Of a DNA stretch of 27,402 nucleotides, positions 20,790 through 27,402 are shown piece after piece. The stretch's first letter is position 1. Every line of letters begins with the position of its first letter. The stretch is from a virus, in IMG/VR virus record IMGVR_UViG_3300002460_001114, positions 16,012 to 43,413 of that record; one strand, 5' to 3'. The position numbers and the translations under genes were made by a program. The notes beneath the pieces are model-generated. The model worked only from the letters and a program-made list of their open reading frames with translations. It was not told the origin of the DNA and did no database searches.

Positions 20790-21035
20790 ATGAATAAAAT
20801 GAATTATGAAAATTATGAAACTTCCGACTTTGGTTTACTCATATATCTTTCTATCAATTTCCCTGTTATAGAAGTAGAAAAGCACAACCCACGACGTGCT
20901 AAATTTACTTTTGAAAAAACTCCGGAGCTACTGGAAGCTATTGAAGGCTACTGGAACGAAACTGCCCTTATCAGCCCATATAAATATTTCAGCCAAATGA
21001 AAAAGATTAAGAGTAGGCTATACGAAAATGCTTGA
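20790..21035 (+). CDS. DUF5659-like protein (81 aa)
   Basis: The order YETSDFGLLIYLSINFPVIEV, a short strand (RRAKFTFE), TPELLEAIEGYWN, and a helical end with ISPYKYFSQMKKIKSRLY matches the DUF5659 pattern (YxTSDxxLAAYL...FxFxxTPELxxxxxxYwn...). These small proteins occur in front of replication genes in phages and mobile DNA; the function is not known to me. The stop overlaps the start of the primase-helicase by 8 nt. There is no Shine-Dalgarno sequence. Confidence 0.65.
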   Translation: MNKMNYENYETSDFGLLIYLSINFPVIEVEKHNPRRAKFTFEKTPELLEAIEGYWNETALISPYKYFSQMKKIKSRLYENA

Positions 21036-22890
21036 ACACGCTTTAAAATATCTTTCAAGTGGCTGGAGCGTAGTCCCGGCTCACAAAGACTCCAAACACC
21101 CGATAGTGAATTGGACGGAATTTCAGAAACGCCGGGCGACTGAAGCAGAACTGAAAGAATGGTTTAAAGACGACCAGTATAATATAGGTATAGTCACCGG
21201 CCGGATTTCTAATCTTGTAGTCATTGATATAGACAAAGGAACAGATATAGAAAAACTTATTTCATATTATCCGCTTCCGGAAACAGCAACGGTTGAAACA
21301 GGCGGAGAAGGAAGGCATTATTTCTATCAATATCCGAAAGATAGAATTATATCCACCAAAGCAAGAATCTTCGGTAAGGATAGTCCGTGGAAAATTGATG
21401 TAAGGGCCGACGGAGGCTTCGTGGTTTCCGCGCCTTCTATTCACGCAAGCGGGAAAACTTATAAATGGATTTCCGAATCTATGGTCCCACAAGAACTATC
21501 ACCGAAGTGGCTGGAACTTCTTTCGAGGGGAATCCCCGAAGTTCCGGCTGAAACCAAGGTGTGGGAAGGGGCGCTTGAAGGATCTAACCACGGAACCCGG
21601 AACGTTGATATGACTTCCTTTGTCGGGCTTCTGATGAAAAAGAATCCTGTTAAGGTATGGGACACGGTTATACCTCCGGCAATGCACAATCTTAATTCCA
21701 AGAATAGCCCCCCTCTTCCTGAAAGAGATTTGAAAACAATTTACTATTCAATCAAGAAAAAAGAATTAGCTCGCAGAGCTAATGACGGGGAAGTAGATGA
21801 TGAAGAAATCCCGGCCAAGAAGCATAACGGACCGAAAACCATTAAGGACTTGTATAATCAGGACATTCCTCCGACCATGTGGCTAGTTGACAAGTTGATT
21901 CCGATAAATAGCATTACTGTATTGGCGGCCGCCTCCGGGTCTTTTAAAACATGGATATTAATGGAGATGGCTTTAAGAATCGCGGCAAAGCAAAAAGTTT
22001 TTGAAGAATTTGACGTCTTGCAAGACGACTTCGGAGTACTGATAGTAGATGAGGAAAATTGGGAAGGCATAATCCAGTCACGGCTTAAACTGATGATAGA
22101 AGAAAACCTTGTGGCTAAGCTGGATAAGTTGCCTATTTATTTCTATAACCTGGAACTCCTGAAAGTAGTCAATGAGGATGATATTAACCATATTCTAGCG
22201 GTATGCAAAGAAAAAAATATCAAATTCATCATCTTTGATTCTCTGAACCGTATTCATAATTCAGACGAGAACTCCGCTACGGAAATGAACAAGGTGTTTA
22301 ACCAGATGAAGAAACTCCAAAAGGAAGGCTTAACCGTGCTATTTACTCACCATAACAGGAAACAGGGACTGTTTAAACCGCAAGACCCGGCAGAAAATAT
22401 GCGCGGTTCCGGGGACATAAAGGCTTCCGTGGACTGTCAACTGGCTGTGGAAATCAAGATACTGGATGAAGAAAAAACCCTAGTCATGCACCAGTTTAAA
22501 GCGCGGGCGCAGGAAGAACTTGCTTCATTCAAGGTTAAAATTGTAAAAGACGATAACTACATTCACTTTAAATACGCCGGGTTATATGACACGGAAGATG
22601 ATAAAAATTCCAAAATAAGTCATTTTAAGCCGGAGGTAATAACGTTTGTGCAAGATAATCCGGGTTCTTCCACTACAGATATAGTAGAACATTTTAGCGG
22701 CAAACTGGGGGCAAGTTATATAAGAGAGGCTCTAAAAATTTTAGAACGCGATATGATATTAAAAACAGAAGGCAAACGCCCTAAAAAATATTCATTGCAT
22801 AATTCAGTAAATGAAATAAACGCTGAGGAAGTCTTTATGGAAAAGACTCCGGTTGATCCTCAGCAAGAATTATTAGACTATAACGAATAA
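21028..22890 (+). CDS. Primase-polymerase fused to RepA/AAA_25 helicase (620 aa)
   Basis: Residues 5-165 are a bifunctional primase-polymerase (archaeo-eukaryotic primase type): GWSVVPAHKDSKHP, the metal-binding VIDIDK (Asp67, Asp69), GEGRHYFY (His97) and IDVRADGGFVVSAPS (Asp124). A linker leads to a RecA-like ATPase (about 285-480) with a divergent P-loop AASGSFKT (301-308), LIVDEEN, Walker B IIFDSLN (401-407) and VLFTHHNRK, as in RepA/AAA_25 replicative helicases. The last 80 residues look like a winged helix (VQDNPGSSTTDIVEHF, IREALKILERDMIL). It would prime and unwind phage DNA, so one protein carries both replication functions. The P-loop lacks the usual GxGKT glycine (SFKT). Confidence 0.85.
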   Translation: MLEHALKYLSSGWSVVPAHKDSKHPIVNWTEFQKRRATEAELKEWFKDDQYNIGIVTGRISNLVVIDIDKGTDIEKLISYYPLPETATVETGGEGRHYFYQYPKDRIISTKARIFGKDSPWKIDVRADGGFVVSAPSIHASGKTYKWISESMVPQELSPKWLELLSRGIPEVPAETKVWEGALEGSNHGTRNVDMTSFVGLLMKKNPVKVWDTVIPPAMHNLNSKNSPPLPERDLKTIYYSIKKKELARRANDGEVDDEEIPAKKHNGPKTIKDLYNQDIPPTMWLVDKLIPINSITVLAAASGSFKTWILMEMALRIAAKQKVFEEFDVLQDDFGVLIVDEENWEGIIQSRLKLMIEENLVAKLDKLPIYFYNLELLKVVNEDDINHILAVCKEKNIKFIIFDSLNRIHNSDENSATEMNKVFNQMKKLQKEGLTVLFTHHNRKQGLFKPQDPAENMRGSGDIKASVDCQLAVEIKILDEEKTLVMHQFKARAQEELASFKVKIVKDDNYIHFKYAGLYDTEDDKNSKISHFKPEVITFVQDNPGSSTTDIVEHFSGKLGASYIREALKILERDMILKTEGKRPKKYSLHNSVNEINAEEVFMEKTPVDPQQELLDYNE

Positions 22891-22895
22891 TCACA

Positions 22896-23282
22896 ATGGC
22901 AAAAAAGACTAAAGACGACAGTCAATTTGGCGCCGAAGACGAAGTGCAAGGCGGATTGATGAAATTTGAAAAAGTTGGCGATTCTGTAGAAGGAATCCTG
23001 ATGGACATCCGCACAGTCAAAAGCAAAATAGACAACCAAGATCAGAAAATTTACGACATTCAAGTTTCAAGCGGCTTGATAATGACAGTATTCGGGCGTA
23101 AGGTGATTGACCAGAAAATGAAAACAGCAAAACTCGGCCAGTTGGTGAAGATGGCGTTTGCGGAAGAGGGGAAAGCAAAACCCGGCACTAAGAATAAGTT
23201 CAAACTTATTAAAGTTTATCTCAAGGACGCCCCCATGTCCGCTTCTGATGAGATCAATTCCGAAGAGGAGTTGGCAGAATAG
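22896..23282 (+). CDS. OB-fold-like protein, possible ssDNA-binding (128 aa)
   Basis: The middle (KVGDSVEGILMDIRTVKSK, KIYDIQVSSGLIMTVFGRKV, LGQLVKMAFAEEG, FKLIKVYL) has the five-strand rhythm of a small OB fold. The N-terminus is polar and the C-terminus acidic (SDEINSEEELAE), like the acidic tails of single-stranded-DNA-binding proteins. Its position 5 nt behind the primase-helicase and before a nuclease supports a role in replication or recombination. No unique signature residue proves DNA binding, so the label is tentative. Confidence 0.55.
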   Translation: MAKKTKDDSQFGAEDEVQGGLMKFEKVGDSVEGILMDIRTVKSKIDNQDQKIYDIQVSSGLIMTVFGRKVIDQKMKTAKLGQLVKMAFAEEGKAKPGTKNKFKLIKVYLKDAPMSASDEINSEEELAE

Positions 23283-23289
23283 TTTATTA

Positions 23290-23356
23290 ACGGAGCTTAG
23301 GCTCCGTTCCCCCTCACCGTTGAGGCATCGGCGGTGGGAGGGGAAGGGAGCCTAAG
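23290..23356 (+). other. Intergenic element with two mutually exclusive folds
   Basis: ACGGAGC (23290-23296), TTAG loop, GCTCCGT (23301-23307) form a perfect hairpin. Alternatively CTTAGGCTCC (23296-23305) pairs perfectly with GGAGCCTAAG (23347-23356), enclosing a CCCCTC/GAGGGG plus ACCG/CGGT helix. The element is much more GC-rich than the flanking genes and could be an mRNA-processing, stability or attenuation element between the OB-like and nuclease genes. Confidence 0.5.
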
Positions 23357-23396
23357 AATAATTAAAATTAAAGTGACGAAAAAACGCACGAATACA

Positions 23397-24200
23397 ATGG
23401 AAGAAATAGTTTTATACAACGGCCGGGTTCATCTTTACATGAATCACGAACGGCATCTTTATTACGTTTCTGTTGACGGAGGAATAATGAAACCAGTTAT
23501 AGGTTGCACAACCGCCACGGGCGTTTTGGATAAGCCTGCGCTGATAGGCTGGGCAGTAAAGTTGGACTTGGAATATCTTGCGGCGTGCATTCAGCCGAAT
23601 AAAAAATATGATGGGTTAGAACTGGCGGGCTTTTTTGAAGAAGCCAAGAAGCAACATAGAATCCGCGTGGCTGACGCGGCCGCTGTCGGCACTAGAGCAC
23701 ATGCTTGGGCTGAATCTTATATCAAAGGACAGAAACCAAAAGTGCCGAAACACAAAAAACTTAAATTAATTGTAAATAACTTTCTTCAATGGGTTGAGGA
23801 ATATAAAGTAAAGTTCCTGGAAAGCGAAAAGAAGATTTATTCTCTTGCTCACGACTACGCCGGAACAATAGACTTTGAAGCCGAGATCAACGGAGAGCTT
23901 TGCATAGGAGATTTTAAAACCTCTTCAGGAATATGGGACGAATACAGATTTCAGATAGCCGCTTACAATAACGCTAGAGCTGAAGAAACCGGCAATAATT
24001 ATAAAGCCTCATGGATAGTAAGATTCGCTAAAGATGTGAATTTAATGTTTCCGGATATTTTTGAAACTCTTTATATCCCAAAAGAAGAACACGAAAAAGA
24101 TTTTCAAGGATTCTTGGGAGCGTTGGCGGCGAAGAGAAGATTGATGGAACTGGAACGTGAGAAAAAAATCAAGCGTCTTCAGAAGGAAATTAACTTATGA
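23397..24200 (+). CDS. PD-(D/E)XK (RecB/Cas4-type) nuclease (267 aa)
   Basis: The central motif YAGTIDFEAEINGELCIGDFKTSSG gives the catalytic Asp (TID) and the Asp-x-Lys pair (GDFKTS), and RFQIAAYNNA supplies the following Gln and Tyr; this is the RecB-like exonuclease pattern. An early helix GTRAHAWAESYIKG provides the usual His. The C-terminus is a basic helix (AAKRRLMELEREKKIKRLQK). The ATG at 23397 is preferred to an earlier in-frame start at 23334, because the first 21 codons of the longer version lie in the structured intergenic element. It likely resects DNA ends during phage recombination or replication. No four-cysteine iron-sulphur cluster is seen. Confidence 0.8.
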   Translation: MEEIVLYNGRVHLYMNHERHLYYVSVDGGIMKPVIGCTTATGVLDKPALIGWAVKLDLEYLAACIQPNKKYDGLELAGFFEEAKKQHRIRVADAAAVGTRAHAWAESYIKGQKPKVPKHKKLKLIVNNFLQWVEEYKVKFLESEKKIYSLAHDYAGTIDFEAEINGELCIGDFKTSSGIWDEYRFQIAAYNNARAEETGNNYKASWIVRFAKDVNLMFPDIFETLYIPKEEHEKDFQGFLGALAAKRRLMELEREKKIKRLQKEINL

Positions 24201-24226
24201 ACCCCCTAACCCCATACCAAAAGTGA
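24197..24226 (+). other. Nine-codon coupling ORF before the methyltransferase
   Basis: The nuclease stop overlaps an ATG (ATGA at 24197-24200) that opens a 9-codon frame, MNPLTPYQK, whose TGA (24224-24226) overlaps the GTG start of the methyltransferase (GTGA). The chain of overlaps could hand ribosomes on to the GTG start. The frame differs from that of the methyltransferase. Confidence 0.35.
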
Positions 24227-24993
24227 ACCATCTAGACCTCTTTAGTGGAATTGGCGGATTCGCCTTAGCAATAGATAACATATTTTATGAAGAAAAAAAC
24301 GAACACATCTTCTGCGATAACGAGCCATTTGCACAAGCCGTCCTCAAAAAGCACTGGCCGGAAGCGGAAATCTTTGGTGACATCACAGCCTTTAGTCCAA
24401 CCGACCCAACCGACATTATTACAGGAGGATTCCCCTGCCAAGACATCAGTAACGCCCGTTCCTGGACTACCCAAGGAGAGTTTATTGAACAAGGAATCCG
24501 GGGAAAAAGAAGTGGTCTCTGGACGGAAATGGCAAGGATTATCAAGGCAACAAAGCCCAAGTTCGTGGTCATTGAAAACGTCCCAGCACTCGTCAAAAAA
24601 GGACTCCGAACTGTCTTACGAGATTTGCACGCAATCGGGTACGATGCGGAATGGGAAATTATTTCTGCCGCTTATGTGGGCGCCCCACACCTTAGGAAGC
24701 GATGCTTCGTTGTGGCTTACCCCATCGGCTTCGGACGGAAGCAAGAGAGCATCATTTTCAGCCAAATCACTCGCCAAACGATTCGACAAACACCCCAATG
24801 GGAATCTAGCCGAACAATACGCAAAGAAGACGGGAAAAAGACTTTGCCCGAATCTTTTGGAATACTTGATGGGCTACCCAGAAAACTACACGATGCTGAA
24901 CGAATCAAATCTCTCGGAAATTCTATCGTCCCCCAAGTAGCGATGGAGATTTTACAAGCAATTAAAGATACCCCCCTAAGAAGAAACCAATGA
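24223..24993 (+). CDS. dcm: C5-cytosine DNA methyltransferase (256 aa)
   Basis: All core motifs of C5 methyltransferases are present: motif I DLFSGIGGF (residues 5-13), motif IV GFPCQDIS with catalytic Cys72, motif VI IENV (118-121), motif VIII RKRCFVVA (158-165) and motif X GNSIVPQVAMEIL. At 256 residues it is short, with a small target-recognition region (about 170-225). The GTG at 24223 is preferred because MNHLDLFSGIG is the normal family N-terminus; an ATG at 24157 lies inside the nuclease gene. It follows the nuclease and ends in an ATGA overlap with a mini-frame. It probably shields phage DNA from host restriction. Most of it is overlapped by another long frame in the +1 register. Confidence 0.85.
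   Translation: MNHLDLFSGIGGFALAIDNIFYEEKNEHIFCDNEPFAQAVLKKHWPEAEIFGDITAFSPTDPTDIITGGFPCQDISNARSWTTQGEFIEQGIRGKRSGLWTEMARIIKATKPKFVVIENVPALVKKGLRTVLRDLHAIGYDAEWEIISAAYVGAPHLRKRCFVVAYPIGFGRKQESIIFSQITRQTIRQTPQWESSRTIRKEDGKKTLPESFGILDGLPRKLHDAERIKSLGNSIVPQVAMEILQAIKDTPLRRNQ
24287..24940 (+). CDS. Overprinted +1-frame ORF within the methyltransferase (217 aa)
   Basis: Frame +1 relative to the methyltransferase is open for over 650 nt and its product does not look random. It has EDSPAKTSVTP, SWSLKTSQHS, TQSGTMRNG, SDASLWLTPSASDG, HPNGNLAEQ and CPNLLEYLMGYPENYT. From memory this order (SPAKTS, SLKTSQ, SGTMRNG, LWPTPxASD, LNPxFVEWLMGFPxGWT) is shared by proteins annotated beside or as C-terminal parts of phage cytosine methyltransferases. 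Motif matches fall on the same DNA as methyltransferase motifs: SPAKTS over FPCQDIS and LWLTP over VVAYP. It could be a truly translated second protein, or that database family could itself be a by-product of alternative-frame annotation. It has no Shine-Dalgarno sequence; the ATG at 24287 is uncertain. Confidence 0.4.
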   Translation: MKKKTNTSSAITSHLHKPSSKSTGRKRKSLVTSQPLVQPTQPTLLQEDSPAKTSVTPVPGLPKESLLNKESGEKEVVSGRKWQGLSRQQSPSSWSLKTSQHSSKKDSELSYEICTQSGTMRNGKLFLPLMWAPHTLGSDASLWLTPSASDGSKRASFSAKSLAKRFDKHPNGNLAEQYAKKTGKRLCPNLLEYLMGYPENYTMLNESNLSEILSSPK

Positions 24994-25049
24994 ACAACAC
25001 TCCTAAAAAACTAAGAGATAAGTGGGCAAACGACCGATACTTGGGGTAA
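24990..25049 (+). pseudogene. Short frame (19 aa), possible truncated gene start
   Basis: An ATG overlapping the methyltransferase stop (ATGA) opens a 19-codon frame (MNNTPKKLRDKWANDRYLG) ending at a TAA just before the convergent helicase gene. The charged sequence looks like the beginning of a real protein cut off when the opposite-strand helicase was joined here, but it could be a genuine micro-protein. Confidence 0.3.
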
Positions 25050-25054
25050 AAAAA

Positions 25055-26596
25055 TTAACTCAAAATCTTCTTAATCTCTCCGAACATCTCTTCAGCTGTT
25101 TTCATTTTGCCTTCCAGTGTGGCTTTCACAAGCTCATCCACCGTATCCTTAGCTATCAAATTAAACACAGTTATCTTGTCGCCCTCCGCGCCAATGCGTT
25201 CGATGCGTCCGATCCGCTGCTCAAACTTAGCGATACTCCACGGCAAGTCATAATTGACGATATTTGACGCTGTTTGCAGGTTTAAGCCCATACCACCGAC
25301 TTCTGTCGTAACTAGCGTGTTTTGGCCTGCTTTGTTGAATTTATCCACTATAAACTGCCTATCCTGACTCTTGGTATCTCCGGTCATAAGCAAAGAGCCC
25401 TTGATATTCTTATGCAGAATATTAGCCATCTTCGCAAACTGCGTGAACACTATCGTATTCTTCGGCAAAGTCTCAAGCAATTCCATGAGAGCAGACATCT
25501 TGCTGGACTCATCCGTGTCGCCGACCAAAAGAAGATGCCCGGTGCACTGCCTAAGCCTGACTAATTTCACAAGTGTATTATTCAGCGTGCCCCAATCTAC
25601 CTTGCTTAATTCTAACTGGCTGATGTAAGCCAGAATTTCTTTCTTGATAGCATCATATATCTTGCGTTCGGTTTTGCTCAATTCAAAAACAATATCTTCA
25701 ACCACTCTCTCCGGCAATTCTTTCAGCACATCTCTCTTCAGGCGCCGGAAAAAATACGGAGCAATAACCTTCTGCAGAAAATCCAAGTTCTTATAACTTT
25801 CCACATGGCCGAAATAATCCAAGTTGGTATATCTGGCAATGAACTGCCACCAGCTGCCTAACAGTCCGGGGACAATCGTATCCATTACATTCCAGAGATC
25901 GGCCGGCGTGTTCGAAATCGGCGTACCCGTCATAGCTATATTTCTCTTGGCATTAATTAATTTCATAGCCTTAGAAACCTTAGCCCTAGGATTCTGTATC
26001 TTCGTAACTTCATCCATTACCCGCATATCCCAGACGAAGTGCCGGAGAACTTCTACGTCGGTCCTGACTTTTTCATAATTTAAAATATAGAACCGGGAAT
26101 CTTCTTTATATTTTTCCATTCTGTTGTCGCCGTCCACGATAGTAATCTTTGCTTCAGGCATCCATTTTTTAATCTCCGCCTCGGCATTATAAACCAACGA
26201 CTTCATCGTAACCCATAAAACTTTTTCACATTTTAAATCCTGAATCGCGGCAAGCGCCTGGATTGTTTTCCCGAGGCCCGGCTCATCGCCCAACAATATG
26301 TTCTCATTATTCAAAATGAACAAAACTCCCTCTTTTTGAAAATTATACAGGGGTAATTTGGACTTAATAGAAGTTATTTTTTCCCTACTTGATATATCCA
26401 TCAGCTTTTCGTCCCATATGAAACCGAAAGTTGCCAACCGCTCCCGCGCTTGGCTTAAAAATCTTATTGGTACTTTCCATAGCTTGCCGACCGGGTCGTA
26501 AACTCTTCCCGGAATTTCCTTAACCCCCCCCACGACCTTCGCATCGTAAGGAAAATTCACAAGTAGCCAGTCGCCTGCTATTTTTACTGTCCGCAT
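25055..26596 (-). CDS. SNF2-family helicase (513 aa)
   Basis: Residues 80-513 are an SF2/SNF2 core: LYNFQKEGVLFIL (Q-motif-like), Walker A GDEPGLGKT (103-111), motif II MDEVTKI (194-200), motif III MTGTPISN (222-229), then TIVFTQFAKMANIL, TTEVGGMGLNLQTAS (motif V) and QRIGRIERIG (motif VI). The first 65 residues (DAKVVGGVKEIPGRVYD, KLWKVPIRF) resemble the HARP-like segment preceding some phage SNF2 helicases. It would be an ATP-driven DNA translocase in phage replication, recombination or anti-defence. Motif II is DEVT rather than DEAH. It runs opposite to the replication block and has its own extended -10 promoter 13 nt upstream. Confidence 0.85.
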   Translation of the reverse strand: MRTVKIAGDWLLVNFPYDAKVVGGVKEIPGRVYDPVGKLWKVPIRFLSQARERLATFGFIWDEKLMDISSREKITSIKSKLPLYNFQKEGVLFILNNENILLGDEPGLGKTIQALAAIQDLKCEKVLWVTMKSLVYNAEAEIKKWMPEAKITIVDGDNRMEKYKEDSRFYILNYEKVRTDVEVLRHFVWDMRVMDEVTKIQNPRAKVSKAMKLINAKRNIAMTGTPISNTPADLWNVMDTIVPGLLGSWWQFIARYTNLDYFGHVESYKNLDFLQKVIAPYFFRRLKRDVLKELPERVVEDIVFELSKTERKIYDAIKKEILAYISQLELSKVDWGTLNNTLVKLVRLRQCTGHLLLVGDTDESSKMSALMELLETLPKNTIVFTQFAKMANILHKNIKGSLLMTGDTKSQDRQFIVDKFNKAGQNTLVTTEVGGMGLNLQTASNIVNYDLPWSIAKFEQRIGRIERIGAEGDKITVFNLIAKDTVDELVKATLEGKMKTAEEMFGEIKKILS

Positions 26597-26608
26597 ATTT
26601 ATATTTTA

Positions 26609-26617
26609 ATTATAACA
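26609..26617 (-). promoter_or_regulatory. Extended -10 of the helicase gene
   Basis: On the - strand TG-T-TATAAT (26617-26609) lies 12 nt before the ATG at 26596, predicting a leader of only about 5 nt. No -35 hexamer is recognisable, as expected for an extended -10 promoter. Confidence 0.55.
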
Positions 26618-26729
26618 TATTAATTTTTAAAAATCCGTTGCCGTGCCTTGCTGTATCTATCTATCTATATAATATCCCATATCCCCTCTATATTGACTTT
26701 TTCTGCAAAATGGGGTATTGACAAGTACC

Positions 26730-26764
26730 AAAAAAAGCCGTTCATAACTGGGTATGTCGGCTTT
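26730..26764 (-). terminator. Rho-independent terminator for the right-end - strand genes
   Basis: On the - strand AAAGCCG (26764-26758) pairs with CGGCTTT (26740-26734), and the right arm runs into seven Ts (26736-26730). The loop is 17 nt. It ends transcription coming from the two right-end genes and insulates the helicase promoter. Confidence 0.6.
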
Positions 26765-26771
26765 CTTCGGT

Positions 26772-26810
26772 TAGCGTCCACTATCGTTTTTTAGGTGATA
26801 GCGTCCACTA
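26772..26810. repeat. Direct repeat of TAGCGTCCACTA
   Basis: Two perfect 12-bp copies (26772-26783 and 26799-26810) with 27 bp between starts, in the non-coding region between the right-end genes and the helicase. They could be operator or iteron-like sites. Confidence 0.6.
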
Positions 26811-26851
26811 ACATCAAAAAGTATCCTATACTGCTATACTATGCTTTTTTT

Positions 26852-26876
26852 GTCCGCTTGCAAGTCCGCTTGCAAG
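26852..26876. repeat. Tandem 12-mer with CTTGCAAG palindromes
   Basis: GTCCGCTTGCAA is repeated twice in tandem, followed by G, so that the palindrome CTTGCAAG occurs twice 12 bp apart, on one helical face. It touches the stop of the 54-aa gene. A second inverted repeat, CGGTAC-AA-GTACCG, follows at about 26881-26895. Confidence 0.6.
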
Positions 26877-26877
26877 T

Positions 26878-27042
26878 TTATCGGTACAAGTACCGCGCCA
26901 TAAGGTTAAAAAGGCTTTTAGCCACGCTTCTCAGTGCTTCATTTTCCGTATCGCTTAACCTTCGCAAAACTCTCATAAATACTCCCATTTCCTCCGGCGT
27001 AACTTCTTCTATCGGCTCATAACTTATTGTATCTTTTTTCAT
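26878..27042 (-). CDS. Hypothetical helical protein (54 aa)
   Basis: Starts MKKDTISYEPIEEVTPEEMG, followed by an amphipathic helical part (VFMRVLRRLSDTENEALRSV, AKSLFNLMARYLYR). The protein is short, charged and without motif, but its composition and the 26-nt overlap with the upstream gene support it as real. It ends beside the tandem CTTGCAAG repeats, and the terminator at 26730-26764 lies downstream. Family not recognised. Confidence 0.55.
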   Translation of the reverse strand: MKKDTISYEPIEEVTPEEMGVFMRVLRRLSDTENEALRSVAKSLFNLMARYLYR

Positions 27043-27402
27043 TTTCGTAGAGTTCCATTTTATAATTCAAAAAATTAAGCTCCGCTTTTAGACTTTCTTC
27101 TTTTTCATAATTGCTTTCTACCAGCGCACGGCGCATCATTTTTTGTACATCATTTCTTTCGTCTTTCAATACCTGGTAATCTTCGTCATCTACAATGTCA
27201 TAAACATCATCATCGTTTTCGTATGCGTCATAACCAAGCCCGCTTAACTTCGTCCCGCTTCCGGCGTATCCGCCTAAAAATCCTAGCGCGTTAGTATCCC
27301 AATACCTAGTTTCCTGCTTCTTTCCTATAAGCATTTCCCGTTCTCCTAGCGTTCCGTCCTCATTCAACCAGAATAACTTGTGCGGGGCTATCAACTCGCC
27401 TT
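27017..27402 (-). CDS. Hypothetical phage protein, 5' end outside the window
   Basis: The frame is open to the right edge (codons GGC-GAG before the TTG at 27394), so at least 127 residues are the C-terminal part of a larger protein. Visible parts are LIAPHKLFWLNEDGTLGERE, YWDTNALGFLGGYAGSGTK, an acidic stretch (AYENDDDVYDIVDDEDYQV) and a charged C-terminal coiled coil (DERNDVQKMMRRALVESNY, EESLKAELNFLNYKMELYE). No domain recognised. It overlaps the 54-aa gene by 26 nt. Confidence 0.6.
   Translation of the reverse strand, partial: GELIAPHKLFWLNEDGTLGEREMLIGKKQETRYWDTNALGFLGGYAGSGTKLSGLGYDAYENDDDVYDIVDDEDYQVLKDERNDVQKMMRRALVESNYEKEESLKAELNFLNYKMELYENEKRYNKL

Noticed and set aside
23334-23396. 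Upstream start for the PD-(D/E)XK nuclease
   Set aside because: The 21 extra codons come from the folded GC-rich intergenic element and do not resemble the family; the ATG at 23397 is preferred.
24157-24222. Upstream ATG start for the methyltransferase
   Set aside because: It lies inside the nuclease gene and adds a non-conserved basic segment; the GTG at 24223 gives the family-typical N-terminus.
24223-26596. DISARM-like defence island (helicase plus C5 methyltransferase)
   Set aside because: The helicase is convergent with the methyltransferase, no DrmB or phospholipase-D gene is present, and both enzymes are common in phage replication and modification blocks.
26795-27022. 75-codon + strand frame at the right end
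   Set aside because: It is antisense to two overlapping - strand genes with coherent, charged protein sequence and runs through the repeat cluster.
1-27402. CRISPR array
   Set aside because: No series of regularly spaced repeats of 20-40 bp; the repeats found are two- or three-copy intercistronic units or 12-mers.

Overview
The window reads as part of a tailed-phage (or prophage) genome. It holds virion genes, host-surface-like exported fibre genes, a lysis cassette, a block of small opposite-strand accessory genes, and a replication/modification block. Terminase, portal, major capsid and integrase are not visible and presumably lie outside. Two exported proteins (8418-10643 and 10636-11889) are built from Ala/Ser/Thr 'TSTFxGG' repeats and a 'FFIEAFGDxxGYGxLDP' segment that I associate from memory with secreted proteins of Candidate Phyla Radiation (Patescibacteria, especially Parcubacteria-type) bacteria. 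Other genes (a DUF5659-like protein, a small protein with an HPExRFWQAL motif, and a DGR-type variable protein) fit the same setting. My best guess is therefore a phage of a Patescibacteria-like host. This is inference; there is no host DNA in the window. TGA is used as an ordinary stop codon.

Layout. 1-7761 (+): C-terminus of a virion protein, a small structural protein, a head-tail adaptor candidate, a LysM/coiled-coil virion protein and a 1281-residue internal-virion-type protein. 7780-11889 (+): a collagen-like fibre and two exported host-like proteins. 11910-15013 (+): lysis genes, namely a membrane/coiled-coil protein, a papain-like protease, an amidase fused to an HNH nuclease, a two-helix holin candidate and a secreted lytic transglycosylase. 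15041-15765: a long stretch of nested helices and pseudoknots ending in a bidirectional terminator, most likely a large structured non-coding RNA. 16029-20685 (-): about fourteen small genes, including an adenine/cytosine-N4 methyltransferase, a protein with a diversity-generating-retroelement-like variable region and an HTH-HNH protein. A second compact structured RNA (18958-19208) sits among them on the other strand. 20790-25049 (+): replication and modification genes, namely a primase-polymerase/helicase, an OB-like protein, a PD-(D/E)XK nuclease and a C5-cytosine methyltransferase. The methyltransferase gene is overlapped for most of its length by another long open frame that itself looks protein-like. 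25055-26596 (-): an SNF2-type helicase. 26597-27402 (-): repeats, a terminator and two more unknown genes.

Expression signals are unusual. Almost no gene has a Shine-Dalgarno sequence at normal spacing. Several + genes have TGnTATAAT-type extended -10 boxes only 6-8 nt before the ATG, predicting leaderless mRNAs. Six - strand genes share an AAATATATGA-type start context instead. Many genes overlap by ATGA, so they are probably translationally coupled. The strongest candidates for something undescribed are the two structured RNAs, the overprinted methyltransferase, the amidase-HNH fusion and the orphan DGR-like variable gene.
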